From: Marinilabiliaceae bacterium JC017
Lineage (GTDB): Bacteria; Bacteroidota; Bacteroidia; Bacteroidales; Marinilabiliaceae
Direction of reading: 5' to 3'
Length of the DNA: 54,957 bases
Assembly (NCBI GenBank): GCA_004296775.1
Contig: RHGE01000042.1
Span: forward strand, 1-54,957
The position numbers were made by a program, and so were the translations under genes. Below, one piece after another: positions 43,496-51,230 of the stretch (position 1 is the stretch's first letter; every line of letters starts with the position of its first letter). The notes under the pieces are model-generated. The model searched no databases, was not told the origin of the DNA, and was given only the letters and a program-made list of their open reading frames with translations.

Positions 43496-45796
43496 TCATG
43501 AATTTTCGTCTTCATCCAGGCTTAATTTTACCTTCTTGACGAAATCACGATGTGCTTTCAAAAGATTAATCGAATAGAGAAACATACTTTTGGTTTCAGC
43601 CAGAATTTCCATGAAAATAAGATTCACCCGTGTACGCCCCTCACCTGATTTAATGCGTCTGATTTGATGCATACTCAGCTCCTCGAGGAAACTTATCAAA
43701 TAAGTCTGTTTCTTTATAACATCAGGCAACAAGTCGAAGCGTTGTTCTTTTTCCAGATGTATCAGGTAATTAAAAAAGGCCGATGTTTCATCCAGCAAGG
43801 CAATCAGGTCACGTTTCTGTGATTCAAAAAGACCCTTATGGTGGTTATCCACATGGGCATATAACGGATTGGCAATATTCTTCATGCTCTCCCCCAATTC
43901 GGTGAGATAATCTAAAGCTTGTACAAAAAAATAGCCACTATCCATGCTATCATCCGGCAACTTGGTAAATGCCAAAAACAATTCTGATTTGGTGGAACTA
44001 GCCAGCTGCTCAAGCACCAACGCTTTATCGCAAGCCTCATGCAACTGTTTTTTATCTTCATCAATAAATCCCTGAACCGACAACAAATACACCTTAGAAG
44101 CCTCCAACAGATGGCGCCTTATCCGTTCCCCCCCGGTTGTTAACAACCACTCCAAACTATTATGAACCTCTTCCTGTTCTTCTTCTATTAAATGGTGCTG
44201 TTCTTCCAACTGTTCCCGATAGTAACGGGTTGTTCGATACAAAACATACCCCATTATTCCAGTAAGCGTCAGTACAATAGGCCATCCTCCCCACCATATC
44301 AGCAGCGTCAATACGAAAGCACCTACAAATGCCATACAGGCAGTAAAGAACCATCCGCCCAGGATGGAAAGCACTCCGCTGATGCGATATACTGCACTTT
44401 CTCGTCCCCAGGCCTGATCTGCCAATGAGGTTCCCATGGCTACCATAAAAACAACAAAAGTGGTTGATAACGGAAAGCGCAAATAAGTGCCTAAAGAAAT
44501 CAACAGGGAGGCCACAACTAAATTCACCACCGCTCTGATGGTATCAAAATAGACCATGCCATCTTCCGATCCGGCTGTTTTATCAAGATTCTTGCGGTCA
44601 TACCGACTATTCATAAAACGAGTCACCCATACAGGTAATCCGGCAACCACCCGCCGATGAAACGACAGAAAGTTTCGCACAATAATCCGCGACAAATAGG
44701 AGGGCTCGAAGCGCTCATAGCCTACACTTTGCCTTCCCAGGTGCACCTCTGTATCCGTAACCCCTTTGGCTTTCCTGGAATAGAATAGGGTAACAATCAT
44801 GACAATGGCAGCCCCCAGAAACACAATAAAATGCACCATATCCTCCAGGGCATCTTTCCGGATTAAATCATCATTCAGAAACTCTAAAGAAAAACCCGAA
44901 GGATCTGAAAGGCCACTCTCCTGGAATAATTTAAAACTCTCAATGCCGGTTAAAGGCACCCCGATAAAATTCACTAGATCGTTGGCCGCAAAGCTTAAAG
45001 CCAGGGCAAAGGTCCCGAAAAAGACCACTAACCGGGGAATATCAACATTAAAGGATAAACCCACAAATAAAAACAAGAAGGTAGTACCGGCCAAAATGGT
45101 AATCAGAATCTCAGGCATATAAAGGTTAATCCAGCTATTTAAACCCAGCTCATCAAACAAGATTCCGCCCATAGCCTTCTTAAAAATCAGAAAAAAGATG
45201 GCGGTAATAGCGACTCCTCCCAAAACAGGAGACAATATTTTAAACCGTCCGCGGTGTTTAAAAGTAAAAAACAACCGTGTGACAAACTGAACAATGATGC
45301 CCACAATAAATGCCAGAAAAATAGACAATACCAGTCCGGCAATAATAATAAAGGTACGATCCGTATTAATTAATTGATTAACGGGCACCGCTTCCAGGGC
45401 AGAACTTTTACTCTTAATAAACGAGATGGCCAAAGCACCTCCGAGCAACTCAAACACAAGGGCGATGGTAGTTGATGTGGGAAACCGTAAAGTATTAAAA
45501 GAGTCAATCAGGATGATATCGGTGATCATCACTGCCAAAAAAACCACCATTAGTTCAGCAAACTGAAAGCTCTGTGGATTAATAACTCCTTTTCGAGCCA
45601 CTTCCATCATACCTGAAGCCAAAAAAGCACCTATAAGGATACCAATGCCTGCAATCCAATAAATCACCCGCCGGCGCGCCACCCGGGATCCGATGGCGGC
45701 ATGAAGAAAATTCACAGCATCATTGGAAACGCCAACGACGAGATTAAGAACCCCAAACACGCCCAACAAGGTAACAGCAATCCACACGAAACTCAT
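43496..45796 (-). CDS. PiT-family inorganic phosphate transporter with PhoU-like C-terminal domain
   Basis: 766 residues. About 12 membrane helices contain the two inverted PiT repeats with the PHO4 signatures GVSNDAVNFLHAAIGSR (near residue 25) and FAANDLVNFIGVPLTG (near 265). The last 200 or so residues (about 560-760) are soluble, helical and PhoU-like (ERIRRHLLEASKVYLLSVQ, SMKNIANPLYAHVD). The family imports phosphate with protons or sodium, and the PhoU-like tail probably regulates it. A -7-like element (TATATTTG, minus strand 45830-45823) lies 27 bp before the ATG. The gene diverges from phoR, consistent with a shared phosphate-starvation control region. Confidence 0.93.
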   Translation of the reverse strand: MSFVWIAVTLLGVFGVLNLVVGVSNDAVNFLHAAIGSRVARRRVIYWIAGIGILIGAFLASGMMEVARKGVINPQSFQFAELMVVFLAVMITDIILIDSFNTLRFPTSTTIALVFELLGGALAISFIKSKSSALEAVPVNQLINTDRTFIIIAGLVLSIFLAFIVGIIVQFVTRLFFTFKHRGRFKILSPVLGGVAITAIFFLIFKKAMGGILFDELGLNSWINLYMPEILITILAGTTFLFLFVGLSFNVDIPRLVVFFGTFALALSFAANDLVNFIGVPLTGIESFKLFQESGLSDPSGFSLEFLNDDLIRKDALEDMVHFIVFLGAAIVMIVTLFYSRKAKGVTDTEVHLGRQSVGYERFEPSYLSRIIVRNFLSFHRRVVAGLPVWVTRFMNSRYDRKNLDKTAGSEDGMVYFDTIRAVVNLVVASLLISLGTYLRFPLSTTFVVFMVAMGTSLADQAWGRESAVYRISGVLSILGGWFFTACMAFVGAFVLTLLIWWGGWPIVLTLTGIMGYVLYRTTRYYREQLEEQHHLIEEEQEEVHNSLEWLLTTGGERIRRHLLEASKVYLLSVQGFIDEDKKQLHEACDKALVLEQLASSTKSELFLAFTKLPDDSMDSGYFFVQALDYLTELGESMKNIANPLYAHVDNHHKGLFESQKRDLIALLDETSAFFNYLIHLEKEQRFDLLPDVIKKQTYLISFLEELSMHQIRRIKSGEGRTRVNLIFMEILAETKSMFLYSINLLKAHRDFVKKVKLSLDEDENS

Positions 45797-45956
45797 TATA
45801 ATAAGGTGTAAAAATTAGCTTCAAATATAACCTGACAAAAGTCTTCAATTCCTAATCAAATATTAAGTTTTTATTAATAAACCCCAAATGAGAATGAGCG
45901 AAAAACCGCCAACTGACATAAAATGACAATTTAAAGTTGTTTACAATTTCTTAAAC

Positions 45957-45989
45957 TAACAAAGTAGGTACCTGTTAATAAAGTAGGTA
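45957..45989. promoter_or_regulatory. Direct repeat upstream of phoR (candidate operator)
   Basis: TAA-C/T-AAAGTAGGTA occurs twice, at 45957-45970 and 45976-45989, 19 bp from start to start (one difference in 14). It lies in the 249-bp control region between the divergent PiT and phoR genes, just upstream of the phoR -7 element. Two near-identical half-sites on one DNA face suit an OmpR/PhoB-type dimer. Confidence 0.5.
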
Positions 45990-46001
45990 TTAATTTTACA
46001 C

Positions 46002-46009
46002 TAATTTTG
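46002..46009 (+). promoter_or_regulatory. Predicted phoR -7 element
   Basis: TAATTTTG matches TAnnTTTG. A start near 46016 leaves about 30 bases before the ATG at 46046, and it would place the alternative TTG start (46007) inside the promoter. Confidence 0.55.
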
Positions 46010-46045
46010 CAGCACATAAATACCATATTCTTAATACAAACCACC

Positions 46046-47080
46046 ATGAAATCGTTGGAACCTCAAAAAATAGCCGGCTTCACTTCTCTAGGATTTTTGG
46101 CTTTAACACTCATCTTCTTTTTTAGCAATTATTTCAGTCCGAACCTCTATTTTTCCCTTTCTATTTCCATTCCGATTTTCTTCGGGCTGGCCTTTTTCCT
46201 GGTTAACTATTTCATCGATTCCTTTATCTACTCTAAAATAAAGCCCATATACAAAACCATCCACAGCTTTAACCCCAACAAACCAGAAGACACTCCAAAT
46301 TCGAAAGAAGATATTTTCAGCAAAGCCAACAAGGAAGTGGCCTCCTGGATGGAAGGTAAAACCCGGGAAATAAAACAGCTCAGGCAGATGGAAAAATATC
46401 GCAAGGAATACCTGGGCGATGTCTCTCACGAATTAAAAACACCTATTTTCAACATACAAGGCTATATTTTAACCCTGCTCGACGGCGGTATTGATGATCC
46501 CAACATCAACATGCTTTATCTCAACCGTACCGAAAAAAGCATTGACCGCATGATTTCGATTATTGAAGACCTGGAAGCCATCTCCAAACTGGAATCGGGC
46601 GAACTGGAACTCCACCAGGAAGATTTTAACCTCTACCATTTAATTGATGACATCTTTGAACTTCAGGAAATAAGAGCCAAAGACAAAAACATAAAACTTA
46701 AATTTGGCAAAAACATTGAAAAAACACTACTGGTAAAAGCCGACAAACAACGCATCTTTCAGGTATTAAGCAACCTGATTGTTAACTCCATCAATTATGG
46801 GAAAAAAGATGGACAAACAACAGTAAATGCCTACGACATGGACAACCGCGTTTTAATAGAAGTTAAGGACACCGGCATAGGCATTGAGGGAAAAGATGTC
46901 CCACGTATTTTTGAACGCTTCTTCAGGGTAGACAAAAGCCGCAGCCGTGAGCAGGGTGGGACCGGGCTTGGCCTGGCCATTGTCAAACACATTATTGAAG
47001 CCCATAAACAAACCATTAATGTGAACAGCACCTATGGCAAAGGCACCTCCTTTACTTTTACATTGGAAAAAACCAAATAA
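46046..47080 (+). CDS. phoR: Sensor histidine kinase, PhoR-like
   Basis: 344 residues from the ATG at 46046; a TTG at 46007 would begin inside the predicted promoter, so it is rejected. Two N-terminal membrane helices (about 10-30 and 36-55) flank a tiny loop, so there is no true periplasmic sensor. HisKA has H128 in LGDVSHELKTPIFNIQGY. The ATPase domain has SNLIVNSINYG, DTGIGIEGKDVPRIFERFFRVD and GGTGLGLAIVKHIIE. No PAS domain is visible. The layout and the following response regulator match the phosphate-sensing PhoR/PhoB pair, and the phosphate transporter next door supports that reading. Confidence 0.9.
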   Translation: MKSLEPQKIAGFTSLGFLALTLIFFFSNYFSPNLYFSLSISIPIFFGLAFFLVNYFIDSFIYSKIKPIYKTIHSFNPNKPEDTPNSKEDIFSKANKEVASWMEGKTREIKQLRQMEKYRKEYLGDVSHELKTPIFNIQGYILTLLDGGIDDPNINMLYLNRTEKSIDRMISIIEDLEAISKLESGELELHQEDFNLYHLIDDIFELQEIRAKDKNIKLKFGKNIEKTLLVKADKQRIFQVLSNLIVNSINYGKKDGQTTVNAYDMDNRVLIEVKDTGIGIEGKDVPRIFERFFRVDKSRSREQGGTGLGLAIVKHIIEAHKQTINVNSTYGKGTSFTFTLEKTK

Positions 47081-47169
47081 CATTAACTTTACAAAATGAT
47101 AATGTTCAGGAAAGAAAAAATTAATTCAAACCAATATTTTCACCATCCTAAAACTTAGAACGACTCATT

Positions 47170-47871
47170 ATGATTGAAGCTGAAAATTACAAAATCCTAT
47201 TGGTCGATGACGAACCTGATATTCTGGAGTTTATCAGTTACAACCTAAAGAAAGAAGGATTCACCGTGTACACGGCTCAAAATGGAGAAGAAGCCATTAA
47301 GGTGGCCCAACAAGTGTTGCCCGAGCTCATCATTCTTGATGTCATGATGCCGGAGATGGACGGAATTGAGACGTGCGAAGAATTAAAAAAAATTCCCACA
47401 CTCAAAAATTCTATTGTGGCCTTTTTAACAGCCCGCGGAGAAGACTATTCCCAAATTGCGGGCTTTGAAGCAGGAGCCGATGATTACATCACCAAACCAA
47501 TCAAGCCCAAAGTGCTCATGTCAAGAGCCAAGGCCTTATTAAAACGCTACAAACCAGATTCAGGCGCCGAAACGAAAGAAGAATCCAACAGCATTACCAT
47601 TGGCGACTTAACCATTGACAAGGAACGCTACATCATTATTAACAAAGGAGAAGAACTGGTGCTTCCCAAAAAAGAGTTTGAGCTGCTGCTTTTATTGGCC
47701 GGCAAACCGGAAAAGGTATTTACCCGTGATGAAATCTACAATGCGGTTTGGGGAGATAATATCATTGTTGGCGATCGTACCATTGATGTGCATATCCGTA
47801 AACTCAGGGAAAAAATTGGTCAGGATCACATTCGCACCATAAAGGGGGTTGGCTACAAGTTCGTAGAATAA
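47170..47871 (+). CDS. phoB: OmpR/PhoB-family response regulator
   Basis: 233 residues. A receiver domain (about 5-125) has D57 in IILDVMMPEMDG, T in FLTARGED and K in DDYITKPI. A winged helix (about 135-232) shows FTRDEIYNAVWGDN, VGDRTIDVHIRKLREKIG and IRTIKGVGYKFVE. It is encoded 89 bp after the phoR-like gene. Likely targets are the PiT and TonB-receptor genes; the direct repeat at 45957-45989 is a candidate site. Confidence 0.93.
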   Translation: MIEAENYKILLVDDEPDILEFISYNLKKEGFTVYTAQNGEEAIKVAQQVLPELIILDVMMPEMDGIETCEELKKIPTLKNSIVAFLTARGEDYSQIAGFEAGADDYITKPIKPKVLMSRAKALLKRYKPDSGAETKEESNSITIGDLTIDKERYIIINKGEELVLPKKEFELLLLLAGKPEKVFTRDEIYNAVWGDNIIVGDRTIDVHIRKLREKIGQDHIRTIKGVGYKFVE

Positions 47872-48013
47872 AAAAATCATCGGCCAATCCGTCCGTTAAT
47901 GACATTGACCACCAATATTTTGAGAAAAAATTGGCGATCAATGTCATAATGCTTATTTTTACCTGTGTAAAAATTTAGCATAACCCGGAGCAACGTAGAT
48001 TAAAATCAATTTT

Positions 48014-48463
48014 ATGAACAGACTAATAACCCTAGTTCTTACAGGCTTACTTCTTTTAGCGGTTAATGCCTGCAAATCAAAAAAGCAAAAGCCGGTTACT
48101 AAGCCAACGGTAAAGAAGACGGTTGTGCATAAAGAATTAACCGATAGCTTAAGGCAAGATTCCATCCGAAAAGCCAAGGCCCTTGAACTTCAAAAACTCG
48201 AAGAACAAAAAGCTCAGGTTCCCGACGATAAATATTTCCTGATCGCCGGAAGTTTTCAAGACAGAGACAATGCTGAAAAATTTAAAGCCGAACTTGAATC
48301 TCAGGGTTATGAATCAAAAGTAATCGTTAGAGAGACAGGGCCAAACCAGGATTTTTACAAAGTCTCCTACAAATCATTTTATGACCGGAACGAAGCTTTT
48401 AACGAACTCAGCAGAGAAAAACAACAGCCAAACAATGAACATGTCTGGTTGCTCATTAAATAA
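48014..48463 (+). CDS. SPOR-domain lipoprotein
   Basis: 149 residues. MNRLITLVLTGLLLLAVNAC gives a lipoprotein signal with modified Cys20. A lysine-rich linker (20-60) and a short helix precede a SPOR domain (about 73-147: KYFLIAGSFQDRDNAEKFKAEL, GYESKVI, FYKVSYKSFYDRNEAF). SPOR binds glycan strands lacking peptide stems at the division site, so a role in cell-wall remodelling at the septum is likely. A terminator shared with the converging gene follows. Confidence 0.87.
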   Translation: MNRLITLVLTGLLLLAVNACKSKKQKPVTKPTVKKTVVHKELTDSLRQDSIRKAKALELQKLEEQKAQVPDDKYFLIAGSFQDRDNAEKFKAELESQGYESKVIVRETGPNQDFYKVSYKSFYDRNEAFNELSREKQQPNNEHVWLLIK

Positions 48464-48499
48464 TAAACGAACAAAGAGATAATCATTCTCAAAAAAATA

Positions 48500-48523
48500 A
48501 AGGCTGCCCCAAAAGGCAGCCTT
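48500..48523. terminator. Bidirectional terminator
   Basis: AAGGCTGCC (48500-48508) pairs with GGCAGCCTT (48515-48523) over a 6-base loop, flanked by A on the left and T on the right. It lies between the converging SPOR and HAD genes. Confidence 0.9.
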
Positions 48524-48528
48524 CTATT

Positions 48529-49143
48529 TTATTTAAACAACTGCTCCATCCCTTCATTAGGTGTAATCAGCACCGCTTGCATTCCCATTGCCTGTGCCAC
48601 TTCAATATTCTTTGTTGAATCATCCAGAAAAAGAGTTTCCTCCGGTTTCAATTGGTTCTCGCTTAAAACCTGTTGAAAAATGGCTGAATCGGGCTTACTC
48701 AACCCCATTTCATAGGAATAATAGACCTTATCAAATAAATCAGACAACGAATCATATTTAGCTGCCATAGCATCAAAATGCTTATGATGGATCACATTGG
48801 TATTACTCAGCAAAAACACCGACCTGGTCGCTCGCAGGCGCTCAATAATCCCTATTCGTTCCAAGGAAATGGTACCAATCATGGCATTCCATGCTAATTT
48901 AATCGCTTCCGTGCTCAATTTGTCTTTTACCAATGATCGAACTTCGTCATAAAACACCTTTTCAGAAATTTTTCCAACCTCCAAATCGTGAAACAAAGCC
49001 TTGTGATGCCCGTTCCCAACCCACGAAGCAGCATCTCTAATCCCTAAGTTATCAAAAGCTTGAACCGTTCTTTCCGGATAAATATCGAGTACTACACCAC
49101 CCAGATCGAAGATGATGGTTCGGATGTTATTTAAATCAATCAT
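48529..49143 (-). CDS. HAD-superfamily phosphatase (beta-phosphoglucomutase-like/YihX type)
   Basis: 204 residues with the HAD motifs: I, IIFDLGGVVLD (nucleophile D13); II, LLSNTN (near 113); III/IV, FLDDSTKNI (near 172). The cap has SWVGNGHHKALFHDLEVGKISE, typical of the C1-cap, YihX-like group. It dephosphorylates a small sugar phosphate or phospholipid; the substrate cannot be read from the sequence. The promoter probably lies between it and the tRNA gene. It converges on the SPOR gene. Confidence 0.9.
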   Translation of the reverse strand: MIDLNNIRTIIFDLGGVVLDIYPERTVQAFDNLGIRDAASWVGNGHHKALFHDLEVGKISEKVFYDEVRSLVKDKLSTEAIKLAWNAMIGTISLERIGIIERLRATRSVFLLSNTNVIHHKHFDAMAAKYDSLSDLFDKVYYSYEMGLSKPDSAIFQQVLSENQLKPEETLFLDDSTKNIEVAQAMGMQAVLITPNEGMEQLFK

Positions 49144-49163
49144 AGAAAAAAGTTAAAAACATG

Positions 49164-49194
49164 TTTGAAAATATAAATATCCTTCTTATTTTTG
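49164..49194 (+). promoter_or_regulatory. Promoter of the tRNA gene
   Basis: TTTG (49164-49167), 19 bases, then TATTTTTG (49187-49194): an ideal Bacteroidota -33/-7 promoter. Transcription should start near 49200, about 29 bases before the tRNA. Confidence 0.8.
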
Positions 49195-49228
49195 CAACCG
49201 CTGAAAGGCAAAGATAACAATATTTGCC

Positions 49229-49302
49229 GGGCCTATAGCTCAGTTGGTTAGAGCACCTGACTCATAATCAGGGGGTCCCTGGTTCAAGCCCAGGTGGGCC
49301 CA
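49229..49302 (+). tRNA. tRNA with anticodon CAT (Met or lysidine-modified Ile)
   Basis: 74 bases fold as a complete cloverleaf. The acceptor GGGCCTA pairs with TGGGCCC (one G-T). The D stem is GCTC/GAGC, the anticodon stem CCTGA/TCAGG with loop CTCATAA, and the T stem CCTGG/CCAGG. The discriminator is A and CCA is not encoded. CAT could be elongator methionine or tRNA-Ile2; the sequence does not settle which. A terminator follows at once. Confidence 0.95.
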
Positions 49303-49311
49303 CAAGCAGAA

Positions 49312-49346
49312 AGAGTAGAAATCGCCGATTTCTACTCTTTTTTTTA
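49312..49346 (+). terminator. Terminator of the tRNA transcript
   Basis: AGAGTAGAAATC (49312-49323) pairs perfectly with GATTTCTACTCT (49327-49338) over GCC, followed by a run of T. 49347-49494 shows no gene. Confidence 0.92.
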
Positions 49347-49494
49347 TTATTCCCTCTTCCCAATATCGGATATACCATTCGGCTCAATGCTTATTTTGAG
49401 AAAAAAAACCATTAAATAGTGCTGAATGGGCTGGCATTGAGCTTACCGAAGAAAAATGAATGAACACTGCTTTTCCTATTTTTCTATCCCAAGA

Positions 49495-50007
49495 TTAGAT
49501 AGTTACATTACTAGTGAAGGTTGTCATTGATATGTTTGGTAATATACTGTCTTTTTTTATTACGGATTGTATAAACGCGTCAGCTTCAGTAACTGACATA
49601 ATTCCTTTTTGTATGGCAAAGTAGAGGAAATCTAAAGTAGTGAGGTATGTAATGTTATTCGTTTGGCAATAGGTTTTAATATCTGACAAGTTACTACTGC
49701 CAATTACATTTTGGTTAAAACGGCAATACGCTAAACAAGCACTCTCTCCTTTACCTTTATCCTTTAATAGTTTTGCAAATTCAACCATTTCAGCACCTTT
49801 GGGAGTGTACTTTTCAACTGTTATATTTCTCAGTAAGTTAATCTGATTGTCAAGCTGAGCTTTAATATCATACTTAATTTCTTCGTATACCTTGTCTAAA
49901 ATAATATGTTCATAACCTGATAGAATGGTAGGTAGGATGCTTAAATAGCCTCCTTTTGAGAAGTGTATAATAACATCGGCGTCCAACACCACCTTAACTT
50001 TACTCAT
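49495..50007 (-). CDS. PIN-like nuclease domain protein
   Basis: 170 residues with the acidic layout of PIN ribonucleases: VVLDADVIIHF at the start (D9, D11), DKVYEEIKYD (near 39-45), GKGESACLAYC (near 90) and a later SSNLSDIKTYC aspartate. The order and spacing fit the PIN superfamily, though the last acidic motif is weak. It is the last gene of a three-gene minus-strand operon and overlaps the ImmA/IrrE gene by 8 bp. PIN proteins cleave RNA; here it is the likely toxic or effector part. Confidence 0.7.
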   Translation of the reverse strand: MSKVKVVLDADVIIHFSKGGYLSILPTILSGYEHIILDKVYEEIKYDIKAQLDNQINLLRNITVEKYTPKGAEMVEFAKLLKDKGKGESACLAYCRFNQNVIGSSNLSDIKTYCQTNNITYLTTLDFLYFAIQKGIMSVTEADAFIQSVIKKDSILPNISMTTFTSNVTI

Positions 50008-50710
50008 TAGGCCTGATTTTATTTAGTAATTCCAAATAATGGCCTTCTGAAATTTTTTCCATCTCAAATAAAGCTCTTGCCTTAGTGCCAAAATCACCAA
50101 GAATTAAACCATCGTTGCCGCTGTTATATAATGAAGTGTCGTAGCCGTGCTGAATAGCTGCTTCCTGAATATTAATACTAAATAGTTCATCGAAGCAATA
50201 TGTAGAGATTAATGATAAACTCTTCAAACGATATAAAAGAGCCTGATGGGAAACAGAAAAACACTGACCGATATGAAGAATTCTGGAAATAGTGATTCGT
50301 TTGGTTTTCAGTTCTTCCTGAGAAAGCATTGCCATTAAACCTTCCTGAGGCATTAATAATGATGATGCAAACTTGTTAGCATTTTTTTCTGAATTGGATT
50401 TAACACCTGCATGTTCGTCACAGACATGAGGGACTGGTTCTTCATCATAAAACAAATGAAACAACTCGTGACCAATAGAAAAGTGCTGACGCCCCTTTGC
50501 ATTTTTAGAATTGATTAAAATAAAACTCTTACTATCATTTGCCTTGAGTGACATACCATAAAAGGTGTCAGACAAAGGTTTGAAAATGGTAAGAATATTT
50601 AATTTCCTTAATAAACTCTTTAAGTTGATTGGTTCTGTAAGACTAAGGCCATTATCGCTACGAAATTTCTTTGCCAGGTTTTCTATAGAACCATTGGATA
50701 ATAGCTTCAT
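50000..50710 (-). CDS. ImmA/IrrE-family metallopeptidase
   Basis: 236 residues with the zinc motif HELFH (H81, E82, H85) inside HFSIGHELFHLFYDEEP, preceded by FILINSKNAKGRQ as in the IrrE/ImmA fold (COG2856). The C-terminal half contains a helix-turn-helix-like region and a conserved ending near LLNKIRPNE. In phage and mobile-element systems these proteases cut a partner XRE repressor after a stress signal. Here the XRE gene overlaps it directly (ATGA at 50707-50710) and the PIN gene overlaps its other end, so cleavage of the repressor could free PIN production. Confidence 0.88.
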   Translation of the reverse strand: MKLLSNGSIENLAKKFRSDNGLSLTEPINLKSLLRKLNILTIFKPLSDTFYGMSLKANDSKSFILINSKNAKGRQHFSIGHELFHLFYDEEPVPHVCDEHAGVKSNSEKNANKFASSLLMPQEGLMAMLSQEELKTKRITISRILHIGQCFSVSHQALLYRLKSLSLISTYCFDELFSINIQEAAIQHGYDTSLYNSGNDGLILGDFGTKARALFEMEKISEGHYLELLNKIRPNE

Positions 50711-51042
50711 GATTCAAGTAGTCTTGAGATTTTAAGGTATGACTTTACAATATCTTTAAAGTTGGCAATTTCTTGTAAATCCGAATTTGATAGATTGTCT
50801 ACCCGAAATGTACAAACTAAAGCTTCATTAAAAACTTCTTCACTTTCTTCAAATAAAACGTATAAGTCACAGCCATATAAGTGTGACGCTTCTTCCAATA
50901 TTTCAAAAGACGCTTCTCTTTCTCCTAACTCGTAATTTGAATAAGTAGACCTATTTATACCTAAAAAACTTGCTACTTGTTCTTGCGAGAAATTATTAAA
51001 TTTCCTTAGTCGCTTGAGGTTATTTCCAACTATAGCATTCAT
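50707..51042 (-). CDS. XRE-family helix-turn-helix repressor
   Basis: 111 residues from the ATG at 51042; a TTG at 51069 lies within the predicted -7 element and is rejected. Residues about 5-60 are a Cro/C1-type helix-turn-helix (LKRLRKFNNFSQEQVASFLG, RSTYSNYELGEREASFEIL). The rest is acidic and short. It should repress its own operon and be the substrate of the ImmA/IrrE protease encoded downstream. Confidence 0.9.
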   Translation of the reverse strand: MNAIVGNNLKRLRKFNNFSQEQVASFLGINRSTYSNYELGEREASFEILEEASHLYGCDLYVLFEESEEVFNEALVCTFRVDNLSNSDLQEIANFKDIVKSYLKISRLLES

Positions 51043-51066
51043 GGTATTAAATATTGATTGATGTGG

Positions 51067-51074
51067 CAAAGTTA
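51067..51074 (-). promoter_or_regulatory. Predicted promoter -7 element of the XRE operon
   Basis: TAACTTTG on the minus strand matches TAnnTTTG; a start near 51060 leaves about 18 bases before the ATG. Just upstream, TGTC and GACA flank TAATTTT (near 51093-51107), a possible operator for the XRE protein. Confidence 0.5.
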
Positions 51075-51230
51075 AGGTTATATTTTCAGAATGTCTAATT
51101 TTGACACAGTAATTACAAAAAACATTTACACTTAACAGCCTCTTTATTATAGCCGTAATTGTTTACCGGTTTTATAAAGCTCCAGTTTATGGTATCGGGG
51201 GATGATTCGATTTTACCTCGACTCCGCTAA

